Below are positions 13,748 through 21,750 of a stretch of DNA of 64,000 nt, one piece after another. The position numbers and the translations under genes are program-made. The notes below the pieces were generated by a model that saw nothing but the letters and a program-made list of their open reading frames with translations, did no database searches and was not told where the DNA came from. This stretch comes from Oscillospiraceae bacterium (GTDB taxonomy: Bacteria > Bacillota > Clostridia > Oscillospirales > Oscillospiraceae), in assembly GCA_017403885.1 (NCBI GenBank), contig JAFRDM010000021.1, forward strand, positions 1-64,000, written 5' to 3'. The first letter of the stretch is position 1. The number at the start of each line of letters is the position of its first letter.

Positions 13748-14527
13748 ATGCAGGAGAAGAAAAAACGCAATATTCTGTTTTTGTTCATCTGCGCGCTTAT
13801 CCGCCTGTTTTACCGCAGGCCGGAATTTGTCGGGACGGAAAGACTGCCGGACGAGCCCTGCGTATTTGTGGGCAACCATACGCAGATGAACGGCCCGATC
13901 ATCGGCGAGCTGTACTTCCCCGGCAGGCCCGTGATCTGGTGTGCCGGCGAGATGATGCACTGGAAGGAAGTGCCGCGCTACGCCTACGCCGATTTCTGGT
14001 CCTTCAAGCCGCGTTGGTGCCGCCCCTTCTACCGTCTGCTCGCTTTTCTGATCACGCCGCTCTCGGTGCTGCTGTTCAACAACGCCCGCACGATCCCCGT
14101 TTATCACGACACGCGCCTGATCACGACCTTCCGCCGCTCGATCGAGATCCTGCAGCAGGGCGGAAGCGTGCTCATCTTTCCGGAAAAGAACGAGCGCCGG
14201 AACAACGTCCTCTACGCATTTCAGGACAAGTTCATCGACCTCGCGCGCTTTTATTACAAAAAGACCGGCAGGGCGCTCTCCTTCGTCCCTGTTTACAACG
14301 CCCCCGCGCTGCACAAGACCGTTATCGGCGAGCCGATCGCCTTCGATCCCGCCCGCCCGATCGAGCAGGAACGCACACGGCTGTGCGATGCTCTTATCGA
14401 CGCGATCACCGCGCTGGCCGCCTCTCTGCCGGAGCATACCGTCGTTCCCTACCGGAACATATCCCGGCGCCTCTATCCGAAAAACAAACCCATCGAGGAT
14501 TATCGTCATGAAGACACCCGTCGTTGA
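13748..14527 (+). CDS. PlsC-like acyltransferase with altered motif
   Basis: A 259-residue membrane-associated protein of the lysophospholipid acyltransferase family: N-terminal hydrophobic helix, 'VFVGNHTQMNGP', and 'SVLIFPEKNERR' in the place of the FPEGTRS motif. The canonical HX4D is HX4G here (His44, Gly49), so either catalysis differs or substrate use has shifted. It overlaps the PAP2 gene by 20 bases, indicating a joint role in lipid or undecaprenyl-phosphate metabolism. ATG 13748 has GAGG 9 bases upstream; ATG 13733 has none. Confidence 0.8.
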   Translation: MQEKKKRNILFLFICALIRLFYRRPEFVGTERLPDEPCVFVGNHTQMNGPIIGELYFPGRPVIWCAGEMMHWKEVPRYAYADFWSFKPRWCRPFYRLLAFLITPLSVLLFNNARTIPVYHDTRLITTFRRSIEILQQGGSVLIFPEKNERRNNVLYAFQDKFIDLARFYYKKTGRALSFVPVYNAPALHKTVIGEPIAFDPARPIEQERTRLCDALIDAITALAASLPEHTVVPYRNISRRLYPKNKPIEDYRHEDTRR

Positions 14528-15194
14528 TTACCGCCGTTTCCGCTTTTCCCGGCTCAATACGCCGGAGTTTGCCCATATGAAGCTCCCGCTCCTCGGATGG
14601 CTGTTCTATTTCAGCTTCTATTTTCTCACCGAAAACCTGATTCCGGTGGAAATCTGCCATCCCATCCACTCCGCGCTCGACGATCTGATCCCTTTTTGCG
14701 AGTATTTCGCCGTCTTTTACGTCTTTTGGTATCTGCTTGTCTTCGGCTCGCTGATCTATACGCTCCTCTACGACCTTGACAGCCTGACCAGACTTTCCAA
14801 GTTTATTTTCATCACGCAGTTCATCGCCATGACGGTCTATATCCTCTATCCCTCGCGGCAGGATCTGCGGCCCGAGGTTTTCGCGCGCGACAATTTTCTC
14901 ACGCGCCTGATGGCCTTTATCTACTCCTTCGACACCTCCACGGGCGTGTTTCCCTCGCTGCACGTGGCCTATTCGATGGGCATCCTGTCGGTGGCGCTGA
15001 AGAAACCGGAGCTGGGGAAGGGCTGGAAATGGGCTCTCGGCGTCGTGGTCGTGCTGATCTGCCTCGCCACGGCCTTTGTCAAGCAGCATTCGGTGCTCGA
15101 CATCTTTGCGGCCCTGCCCGTCAGCCTGCTCGCCGAGCTGCTCGTCTACTGGGACGACTACTGGAAGCCGCGGCTCCTGAAAAAGAAAGCATAA
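14508..15194 (+). CDS. PAP2 superfamily membrane phosphatase
   Basis: A 228-residue protein with about five transmembrane segments and the three phosphatase motifs: 'SRQDLRP' (form of KX6RP), 'GVFPSLHVAYS' (PSGH-like) and 'KQHSVLDIF' (SRX5HX3D-like). The family dephosphorylates phosphatidic acid or undecaprenyl pyrophosphate at the membrane. The start lies inside the preceding acyltransferase gene with GAGG 9 bases upstream, so the two are translationally coupled. The first 20 residues are soluble and precede the first membrane span. Confidence 0.88.
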   Translation: MKTPVVDYRRFRFSRLNTPEFAHMKLPLLGWLFYFSFYFLTENLIPVEICHPIHSALDDLIPFCEYFAVFYVFWYLLVFGSLIYTLLYDLDSLTRLSKFIFITQFIAMTVYILYPSRQDLRPEVFARDNFLTRLMAFIYSFDTSTGVFPSLHVAYSMGILSVALKKPELGKGWKWALGVVVVLICLATAFVKQHSVLDIFAALPVSLLAELLVYWDDYWKPRLLKKKA

Positions 15195-15229
15195 AAAACG
15201 TCCGATGCGTTCGCATCGGACGTTTTTTT
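15193..15229. terminator. Bidirectional terminator between the PAP2 and Hsp20 genes
   Basis: AAAAAACGTCCGATGC and GCATCGGACGTTTTTTT pair perfectly around GTTC, with A- and T-runs on both sides. Confidence 0.93.
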
Positions 15230-15237
15230 GCGGCGCC

Positions 15238-15681
15238 TTACTTGATTTCGAGCTTGCGGCTGGCGGGGATCTCGGCCGCCTTCTTCGGCATGGTCAGCGT
15301 GAGGATGCCGTTTTCGTACTTGGCCTCGATGCCGTCGACGTTGATGCCGGAGACGTCGAAGCTGCGGGTGTAGGAGCCGTAGAAGCGCTCGCGCTTGACG
15401 AAGTTCTTCTTTTCGTTCTCCTCTTTCTTTTCGCTCTTGTGCTCGGCGCTGATGGTCAGGCAATCGTTTTCGACGTCGACCTGGATGTCTTCCTTATCAA
15501 AGCCGGGCAGCTCCGCCTCCAGCTTGAAGGCGTCGCCGGTGTCGACCACGTCGGTGCGGAAGGCCGAGACCATGCTTCTCTGGTTACCGAAGAAGCTGCG
15601 CTCGAGCTCGTCGAACTCACGGAAGGGATCCATGGCGGCGAGATGACGGATATGACGATCAAACGGAACGATTTCAAACAT
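15238..15681 (-). CDS. Small heat-shock protein, Hsp20/alpha-crystallin family
   Basis: A 147-residue chaperone. The alpha-crystallin domain spans about 40-140 ('DVVDTGDAFKLEAELPGF', 'IQVDVENDCLTISAEH', 'RSFDVSG', 'AKYENGILTLTMPK'). The C-terminal IXI motif is 'IPASRKLEIK', with I-P at the expected place. The N-terminal 'DPFREFDELERSFF' region supports oligomer formation. It binds unfolding proteins without ATP. AGGAGG precedes the ATG by 8 bases. A CIRCE operator lies 132 bases upstream, indicating HrcA control. Confidence 0.93.
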   Translation of the reverse strand: MFEIVPFDRHIRHLAAMDPFREFDELERSFFGNQRSMVSAFRTDVVDTGDAFKLEAELPGFDKEDIQVDVENDCLTISAEHKSEKKEENEKKNFVKRERFYGSYTRSFDVSGINVDGIEAKYENGILTLTMPKKAAEIPASRKLEIK

Positions 15682-15812
15682 GATACTTACCTCCTAAATC
15701 CATACGCTTGGTATTTTCGGCCGGGAGATTTATTTCTCTCGTCTGTTTCTGTATATAAAATACCAATCATTTTTGAACAAATATACGCTTATATATGAAC
15801 AAACTGTTAACA

Positions 15813-15839
15813 TTAGCACTTTAATGGTTGGAGTGCTAA
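15813..15839. promoter_or_regulatory. CIRCE operator (HrcA binding site)
   Basis: TTAGCACTT-N9-GAGTGCTAA, one mismatch from the canonical TTAGCACTC-N9-GAGTGCTAA. It lies upstream of hsp20 rather than next to its start codon. Candidate minus-strand promoters are TTGTTC-17-TATATA at 15780-15752, or a TATATA near 15790 whose -35 region would fall in the CIRCE. Confidence 0.88.
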
Positions 15840-15840
15840 A

Positions 15841-15879
15841 TCAGGGAGAAAGAAACCGCAGGTCCGAAAGACCTGCGGT
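15841..15879 (-). terminator. Terminator after the M20 amidohydrolase gene
   Basis: A 10-bp perfect stem (15855-15864 with 15870-15879) with loop CGAAA. On the minus strand it is followed by TTCTTTCTCC. Confidence 0.75.
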
Positions 15880-15907
15880 TATTCTTTGCGGAAACGCGCG
15901 TTCGTAT

Positions 15908-17347
15908 TCACAGCGCGACGGGGACGGCGCCATCCTCGATCGGGCAGACGTAGCCGGAGGCGGAGCGTACGGCGAATTCCTCCTTCGCCTTAGCAAGGAG
16001 GCTCTCGTCCTCCAGCAGCTCGATCGCGGCGGAGGCCAGCACCCCGGCCGCATAGCGCATGGCCTTGTGCGCCATGCTGCTTTTGCCGCAGGCGACGACC
16101 TGCCAGGAGTGGCCGGGGATGCCCGAAGGCCATGCGGCCGTGTTGATCTGCGCCGTCGGCGTCAGCCAGCTGACGTCGCCCACGTCCGTGCTGCCCGGCG
16201 TGAAAACCGTGCCGTGATACGGCGGCATGAGAAAGTCGTTGATGGGCTTTTCGCCGTTCTGTGTCAGGACGCGCACCCGCTCCGCGATCGCGGCGTCGGC
16301 ACGGGCGCCGGTGCCGGGCAGTCCCCGCGCGGGCGGAAAGCTCTTTTTCAGCTCTGCGGCGAAGGCCTTCTCCTCGTCCGTGTATGTCGGTACGCCGAGC
16401 TCGGCCATGCTGCGGTAGAGCAGCTCCTCCAGCGTAAAATTCGGCAGCAGCTCCGCCGTGCCGTCGATGAACACGCGCTCGAAGCTCGTGCCGGTCATCA
16501 GCGCCGCGCCCCGGGCGACGTCGTCCACGCGCTTCTGCAAAAGCACGGAATCCGCCACCTTGTTCGCGCGCACCATATAGAGCACCGCGGCATTGGCCTG
16601 CACGACGTTGGGCGAGACGCCGCCCGCGTCGGTGATCGCGTAGTGGATGCGGCAGTCGTCGGTCATGTGCTCGCGCAGGAACTGCACGCCTATGTTCATC
16701 AGCTCCACCGCGTCGAGCGCGCTGCGGCCGTTGTAGGGGTCGCCCGCAGCGTGCGCCGCGCGGCCGGAAAACCTGTACAGCACCTGGATGCTGGAATTGT
16801 TCGTCCCGGTCTCGACCTGGTTGACGTCGCCCGGATGCCAGCTCAGCGCGGCGTCGAGCCGCTTCCACAGTCCCTCGCGGGCCAGATAGGCCTTGCCGCT
16901 GCCGCCCTCCTCGCCGGGGCAGCCGAAGAAGATCACCGTGCCGCTCCTGCCGCTTTTTTCAAGATAAGCCTTCACGGCCGCGGCCGCCGCGAGCGAGCCC
17001 GCGCCGAGCAGATTGTGCCCGCAGCCGTGGCCCGCCCCTCCGGGCACGAGCGGCGCGGGAACCGTCGCTCCCGCCGCCTGGCTCAGCGAGGAAAGGGCGT
17101 CGAACTCGCCCAGAATGCCGATCACCGGCGCGCCGCTGCCGAAGGAGCCGCAGAAGGCCGTATCGATCCCGCAGAGTTTTTCCGTCACCTCGAAGCCGAG
17201 CGAGCGCAGCGTCTCGCAGTAGAGCGCCGCGGCCTTGTACTCTTTCAGCGACAGCTCCGGGTTTTCCCAGATCCGGTCCGCGATATGCTCATACAGCGCC
17301 GCGTCCTCGTCGATCAGGGCGAGGGCGGCTTTCTTCATCTCGTTCAT
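15908..17347 (-). CDS. M20 family amidohydrolase, AbgB-like
   Basis: A 479-residue metallopeptidase-fold hydrolase. Metal ligands lie in 'GHGCGHN', the 'CPGEEGGSGK' general-base region and 'STDVGDVSW'; an inserted lid domain spans about residues 185-310 ('RAAHAAGDPYNGRSALD'). Its length and motifs are closest to p-aminobenzoyl-glutamate hydrolase subunit B or related N-acyl amino-acid hydrolases. No AbgA partner is present. It probably works in the cytoplasm on N-acyl or peptide substrates. The amino-acid ABC operon immediately upstream, on the same strand, may supply them. ATG 17347 is preferred to the adjacent GTG 17350. Confidence 0.88.
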   Translation of the reverse strand: MNEMKKAALALIDEDAALYEHIADRIWENPELSLKEYKAAALYCETLRSLGFEVTEKLCGIDTAFCGSFGSGAPVIGILGEFDALSSLSQAAGATVPAPLVPGGAGHGCGHNLLGAGSLAAAAAVKAYLEKSGRSGTVIFFGCPGEEGGSGKAYLAREGLWKRLDAALSWHPGDVNQVETGTNNSSIQVLYRFSGRAAHAAGDPYNGRSALDAVELMNIGVQFLREHMTDDCRIHYAITDAGGVSPNVVQANAAVLYMVRANKVADSVLLQKRVDDVARGAALMTGTSFERVFIDGTAELLPNFTLEELLYRSMAELGVPTYTDEEKAFAAELKKSFPPARGLPGTGARADAAIAERVRVLTQNGEKPINDFLMPPYHGTVFTPGSTDVGDVSWLTPTAQINTAAWPSGIPGHSWQVVACGKSSMAHKAMRYAAGVLASAAIELLEDESLLAKAKEEFAVRSASGYVCPIEDGAVPVAL

Positions 17348-17419
17348 CACGACACCTCTTCCTTTACGGAGCGGAGACGGAAGCTATCGGGAGATAGCTT
17401 CCGCCTCCGCTCGCACGCT

Positions 17420-18382
17420 TCAATACAAAACCTTGCTGAGGAAGTCCCTGCAGCGCGGGTTTTTCGGGTGGCTGAACACTTCCTCGGGCGTTCCCTCTTC
17501 CGCGATCACGCCGTCGTGCATGAAGATGACCCTGTCGGCCACCTCTCTGGCAAAGCCCATCTCATGCGTGACGATTACGGAGGTCATCCCGTCCCTGACC
17601 AGGTCGCGGATCAGGTCGAGCACCTCGCCCACCATCTCGGGGTCGAGGGCCGACGTCGGCTCGTCGAAGAGCATGACATCCGGCTCCATGGCCAGCGCGC
17701 GGATGATCGCGACACGCTGGCGCTGCCCGCCCGAGAGCGTCGAGGGATAGACGCCGGCTTTATCCTGCAGGCCGATGCGCTCGAGCAGCTTCATGGCCTT
17801 TTCGTTCGCCGCCCTGATCACGTCGTCGTTCGTTTTTTCTGTGTTCTCGCCGCGCTTCTTCGCGTCCCTGAGCCGCTGTTTCCCGATCTTGATCGGGGCC
17901 AGGGTGATGTTTTCCAGCACCGTCTTGTTGTTGAACAGGTTGAAGTTCTGAAAGACCATACCCATCTTCTGGCGGCCGAGGTTGATGTCGATCCCGTTTT
18001 CTTCTGAAATCTTTTTCAGCAGCGAAGCGTATTCCGCCCCTTCCGCTTTCGGGTGCTTTTCCTTGAGCAGATCCTCGTCCTTGATCTTCCTGATCGCGGC
18101 TTCGTCGTCGAGCCCCTCGCTCAGCAGCTTTTTATAGGTGTTGGAGGCGCGGATCACGTCCCGGTGCAGATAGGGGTCGGGCGGCGTCATCAGCCTTCCC
18201 TCCATCCACACCTCGCCGAAGGTCGGCTCCTCGAGCAGGTTCATGCAGCGCAGCAGCGTGGATTTCCCCGAGCCGGACACGCCGATGATCACGACCACTT
18301 CTCCCTTTTCCACGTGGGTGGACACACCCTTGAGGACCTGCAGCCCATCGAAGTTCTTGTAGATGTTCTTGATGTCAAGCAC
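17420..18382 (-). CDS. Polar amino-acid ABC transporter ATP-binding protein with two insertions
   Basis: A 320-residue ATPase, compared with about 240 for GlnQ/HisP. Walker A 'GVSGSGKST' (34-42), Q-loop '[10 protein letters not shown]' (141-150), signature 'LSGGQRQR' (216-223), Walker B '[12 protein letters not shown]' and the H-loop 'VTHEM' are intact. Extra sequence of about 60 residues (roughly 68-133, charged and helical) sits between Walker A and the Q-loop, and about 20 more near 168-192. It energises the permease encoded just upstream, with an 8-base gene overlap. Why the ATPase is enlarged is unknown. Confidence 0.9.
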   Translation of the reverse strand: MLDIKNIYKNFDGLQVLKGVSTHVEKGEVVVIIGVSGSGKSTLLRCMNLLEEPTFGEVWMEGRLMTPPDPYLHRDVIRASNTYKKLLSEGLDDEAAIRKIKDEDLLKEKHPKAEGAEYASLLKKISEENGIDINLGRQKMGMVFQNFNLFNNKTVLENITLAPIKIGKQRLRDAKKRGENTEKTNDDVIRAANEKAMKLLERIGLQDKAGVYPSTLSGGQRQRVAIIRALAMEPDVMLFDEPTSALDPEMVGEVLDLIRDLVRDGMTSVIVTHEMGFAREVADRVIFMHDGVIAEEGTPEEVFSHPKNPRCRDFLSKVLY

Positions 18383-19052
18383 GGGCTTTCATCCTCCTTT
18401 CCATGGACTTGAGCAGCTTGGAGAGGATAAAGGTCAGCGCGAAATACAGGACGCCGACGATCGCCAGACATTCCATCGTCAGATAGGTATTGCCCTTCAC
18501 CTTCAGATAGGCCGTCATCAGCTCTCCGACAAAGAAGGTGGAGGCGAGGGAGGTCTCCTTGACGACCGTGATGAATTCGTTGCCCAGGGCCGGAAGGATA
18601 TTCTTGATCGCCTGCGGGAGGACGATGGACAGCATCGCCGTGTGCTGCGTCAGCCCCAGCGAGCGGGCCGCCTCCATCTGGCCCGGATCCACCGCCTCGA
18701 TGCCGGAACGGATGATCTCGGAGACGTAGGCGCTGGAATTGAGGATCAGGACGATCGACACGGAATAGATGTACGGGAGCGAGGAGAGCTTCGGGATGAT
18801 CATGGGGAACACGAACACGCCGATATAGAGCTGAAGGAGCACGGGCGTTCCCCTGATGACCTCGACGAATACCGCCACGGCGGCCTTGAGGACCTTCAGC
18901 CCGGAGCGCTTCGCCAGCGCCAGCAGCGAGCCGAAGAACGCGCCGCCGGCCACGGCTATGACCGACAGCAGCAGCGTGTAGCCAATGCCCTGCAGCAGGA
19001 ATACCTGCCAGTATTTCGCCATGATATTGGCGACGTTCGTGAGAAAAACCAT
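18375..19052 (-). CDS. Polar amino-acid ABC transporter permease
   Basis: A 225-residue HisM/GlnP-type permease with about five membrane helices. The EAA-like loop is '[19 protein letters not shown]' followed by '[18 protein letters not shown]', which docks to the ATPase. It is the only permease, so it should act as a homodimer. It sits between the binding protein and ATPase genes and overlaps the ATPase start. Confidence 0.94.
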   Translation of the reverse strand: MVFLTNVANIMAKYWQVFLLQGIGYTLLLSVIAVAGGAFFGSLLALAKRSGLKVLKAAVAVFVEVIRGTPVLLQLYIGVFVFPMIIPKLSSLPYIYSVSIVLILNSSAYVSEIIRSGIEAVDPGQMEAARSLGLTQHTAMLSIVLPQAIKNILPALGNEFITVVKETSLASTFFVGELMTAYLKVKGNTYLTMECLAIVGVLYFALTFILSKLLKSMERRMKARA

Positions 19053-19096
19053 GAAGGGATACTCTCCTGTGCGTTATTTGCCGAGCGGTGACGGGA

Positions 19097-20014
19097 TCAT
19101 TCGGTGATCTTGTTGCCGTTGTCGTCAAAGCCGAGCTCGTCGAGCGTGGAGACGCCGGCATAGACCTTGCAGGCGTCATACCAGCCGCTGTACAGATCGT
19201 TCGCCATCGCCTTGCCCAGCGCGGCGTTGACCTTCTCGAGCAGAGCCGTATTGTCCTTGTTGATCAGGCAGACGTTGTTTTTGTACATGTCGTCGACCAC
19301 AAAGTCAAAACCTGTAAAAGCGATCTCGCCGTTTGCATTGGCGATGATGGATTCTCCGTTGCCGTGTGCGACGGCCAGGAAGTCGACCTGTTTGGCCTTC
19401 AGCGCCTCGACGGCCGTGCCCAGATCAACATACACCAGGCTGATATCAACATCCATATCCCCGAAGGTCTCCTCGACCAGCACCTGCTGGAGCGAGGCGC
19501 CCTGATAGCCGATCTTGCTGCCGATGAAATCCTCGGCCTTGGTGAACTTGCCCTCGTTCTCCTTCAGGCAGATGATGGACTGCTCGGTCTCGTTGTCGCC
19601 GGCGACATAGAAATCGGAGATCGCGTAGTTCTGTCCGCGTTCATAGGTCCAGGAGAAGCCGGAGATGCCGATGTCGGCGTTCCCGGTCTGAACGGCCGCC
19701 TGGCAGGCGTCGAAGGACATCGGCTTGATGACCAGCTTCATATCCAGCTCCTGTGCCAGATAATTGGCCAGCAGCACGTCAAAGCCGACGATCGCGGCGT
19801 CGCCGCTCTTCGCCACGTCATAGAATTCCATCGGCGCGAAGTCGGGAGACATGGCCACCGTCAGCGTGCCGTTGCTGCCGCTTGAGCTGAACTGAGACAG
19901 GTATTTGTCGTACGCGGCGGACAGATTCTTCTCGGGATTGCTTCCGCAGGCCGCCAGAGCCAAAAGCATTGCGAGGCACAGCAGCATGCACAAATAGCTC
20001 TTCATCTTTTTCAT
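19097..20014 (-). CDS. Polar amino-acid ABC transporter substrate-binding lipoprotein
   Basis: A 305-residue extracytoplasmic lipoprotein. The signal ends in 'LALAAC' and the mature protein begins with a Ser/Gly-rich spacer. The SBP_bac_3 fold is shown by 'GTLTVAMSPDFAPMEFYD', 'IVGFDVLLANYLAQEL' and 'GNADIGISGFSWTYER', where Arg is the usual carboxylate clamp. It delivers polar amino acids to the permease. ATG 20014 has GTGAGG 9 bases upstream; the frame remains open further up, but this start begins the signal peptide. It is first gene of the operon behind a good promoter. Confidence 0.93.
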   Translation of the reverse strand: MKKMKSYLCMLLCLAMLLALAACGSNPEKNLSAAYDKYLSQFSSSGSNGTLTVAMSPDFAPMEFYDVAKSGDAAIVGFDVLLANYLAQELDMKLVIKPMSFDACQAAVQTGNADIGISGFSWTYERGQNYAISDFYVAGDNETEQSIICLKENEGKFTKAEDFIGSKIGYQGASLQQVLVEETFGDMDVDISLVYVDLGTAVEALKAKQVDFLAVAHGNGESIIANANGEIAFTGFDFVVDDMYKNNVCLINKDNTALLEKVNAALGKAMANDLYSGWYDACKVYAGVSTLDELGFDDNGNKITE

Positions 20015-20068
20015 CCTTTTCAACCTCACTTTCGTCAGATGCCATAAGAAAACTACTTGACGTTTGTG

Positions 20069-20097
20069 AGAATAGCACAAGTGTGCTCGCCTGTCAA
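20069..20097 (-). promoter_or_regulatory. Sigma-A promoter of the amino-acid ABC operon
   Basis: On the minus strand, TTGACA (20097-20092), 17 bases, TATTCT (20074-20069), about 55 bases before the binding-protein start. Confidence 0.87.
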
Positions 20098-20191
20098 GTG
20101 ATTTTTGTGTTTTTATTCTCTTTTATTTCGATATTTTTCGTTTTTATTCATTATTAACAGATAATTCAGCAAATTTATGAATATAATTATA

Positions 20192-20227
20192 ATAACCGGG
20201 CCGGAACAGCTGTTCCGGCCCGGTTAT
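20192..20227. terminator. 36-bp perfect palindrome acting as terminator of the metal ABC operon
   Basis: Two perfect 18-base arms with no fixed loop (centre CAGCTG). On the minus strand it follows the metal permease stop and is followed by an A/T-rich stretch (TATAATTATATTC). Confidence 0.8.
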
Positions 20228-20239
20228 GGAGCGCCCGTC

Positions 20240-21046
20240 TCAGCCCTTCCGTCCGAAGAGAGAGCAGAGCGCGAAGGCGATAAGCTCCGCCGCGACGACG
20301 CTCGCGCCGCTGGGCGTTTCAAAGGCGTAGGAGGCGATCATCCCGAACACGAAGCAGAGCACGGAAAGCAGCGCCGCACACAGGATCACGCTGCGGAAGC
20401 TGCGGCACAGCTTCATGGCCGAGAGCGCGGGGAAGATGATCAGGCTTGAGATCAGCAGCGCGCCCATCATGCGCATGCCGAGCACCACCGTCACCGCCGT
20501 CAGCACGGCGAGCAGCGTGTTGTACAGCTCGGCGCGCGTGCCTGTGGCGCGGGCAAAGGTCTCGTCGAAGGTGACGGCGAAAATGCGCGGATAGAACAGG
20601 CAAAAGAGCGCGAGCACCGCCAGCGAGAGGATCACGCTCAGCACCGCGTCGCCGCGGCTGAGCGAGAGGATGCTGCCGAAGAGATAGCTCGACACCTCGG
20701 TGTTCATTCCGCTTGTGACGGACACCACGATTACGCCGATCGCCAGCGCGCTCGAGGAGATGATTGCGATGGCGGCGTCGCCCTTGACACGGCCGCTGCC
20801 GCGCAGACGAAGCAGCAGCACCGCCGCAAGCATCACCACGGGCACCGCCACGCCCAGCGGCGCGAGATGGAAGGCCGAGGCGACGGCCAGCGCGCCGAAG
20901 CCCACGTGCGAGAGTCCGTCGCCGATCATCGAATAGCGCTTCAGGACCAGTGACACGCCCAGCAGCGCCGCGCACAGACTGACCAGCACGCCGACGACGA
21001 GCGCGCGCTGGATAAAGTGGTAGGAGAACATGCTCAGCATACTCAT
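20240..21046 (-). CDS. Zinc/manganese ABC transporter permease (ZnuB/MntB type)
   Basis: A 268-residue membrane protein with about eight hydrophobic segments. Family features are 'YSMIGDGLSHVGFGALAVA' and the cytoplasmic loop 'FDETFARATGTRAELYN', followed by 'MRMMGALLISSLIIFPALSAM'. It forms the channel of the metal importer. Its start overlaps the ATPase gene end by 4 bases. GGGAG precedes the ATG by 6 bases. It is the last gene of the binding protein-ATPase-permease operon. Confidence 0.93.
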   Translation of the reverse strand: MSMLSMFSYHFIQRALVVGVLVSLCAALLGVSLVLKRYSMIGDGLSHVGFGALAVASAFHLAPLGVAVPVVMLAAVLLLRLRGSGRVKGDAAIAIISSSALAIGVIVVSVTSGMNTEVSSYLFGSILSLSRGDAVLSVILSLAVLALFCLFYPRIFAVTFDETFARATGTRAELYNTLLAVLTAVTVVLGMRMMGALLISSLIIFPALSAMKLCRSFRSVILCAALLSVLCFVFGMIASYAFETPSGASVVAAELIAFALCSLFGRKG

Positions 21047-21750
21047 ATCCCGCTCCCCCCCAGAAAGCGCCGTCCGATGGCGCTGCGCCGGTATTCCGCC
21101 GCCGTGCCGAAGAAGAGCTGGCGGCGGCCGAGATGGAGGATATGCGTGGCGTAGCGCACGGCCTCGTGGATATCGTGCGTGACCATGATCACGGAGATGC
21201 CGTCGCAGAGATTGACGAGCTTGATGAGATTGTACATCTCCCCCGCCGCCACCGGGTCGAGCCCGGTCACCGGCTCGTCGAGCAGGAGCAGCTTTTTCGT
21301 CGCGCACAGGGCGCGGGCGAGCAGCACACGCTGCTGCTGTCCGCCGGAGAGCTCCTGATAGCCGGCGTTTTTGAGGTCCTCGATACCCATGCGTTCGAGG
21401 TTTTCCTCCGCGCGGCGTCTGTCCTCCGCGCCGTAAAAAAGCCTTCCGTCCAGCGAGTTGAGGCAGCCCGAGAGCACGACCTCCCACACGCTGGCGGGAA
21501 AGTCGCGCTGGATCTCCGTCTGCTGCGGAAGATAGCCGATCTCGCTGCGTTTGAGACCGTCGCCGAGCGTGATCCTGCCGGAGGCGGGCGCCTTGAGCGA
21601 GAGCAGGCCGCGGATCAGCGTGGATTTGCCCGATCCGTTTTCACCCACGACGCAGAGATAATCCCCGGCCCTGAGCGCAAAATCGACGCCCTCGAGCACC
21701 GTTCTGCCGTCATAGGAGAACGAGGCGTTTTCACATGTCAGGATCGCCAT
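21043..21750 (-). CDS. Zinc/manganese ABC transporter ATP-binding protein (ZnuC/MntA type)
   Basis: A 235-residue ATPase with Walker A 'GENGSGKST', 'GYLPQQTEIQRDFPASVWEVVLSG' (Q-loop region typical of metal-uptake ATPases), signature 'LSGGQQQR', Walker B 'LLLLDEPVTGLD' and 'VTHD'. The start ATG shares its first base with the stop of the binding-protein gene (TGATG), and AAAGGAGG lies 10 bases upstream, so translation is coupled. Confidence 0.94.
   Translation of the reverse strand: MAILTCENASFSYDGRTVLEGVDFALRAGDYLCVVGENGSGKSTLIRGLLSLKAPASGRITLGDGLKRSEIGYLPQQTEIQRDFPASVWEVVLSGCLNSLDGRLFYGAEDRRRAEENLERMGIEDLKNAGYQELSGGQQQRVLLARALCATKKLLLLDEPVTGLDPVAAGEMYNLIKLVNLCDGISVIMVTHDIHEAVRYATHILHLGRRQLFFGTAAEYRRSAIGRRFLGGSGI

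Noticed and set aside
15773..18007. Long plus-strand frame opposite the M20 hydrolase and ABC ATPase
   Set aside because: An antisense shadow produced by high GC; the amino-acid sequence is Arg/His/Ala-rich with no domain and it crosses two well-supported genes.
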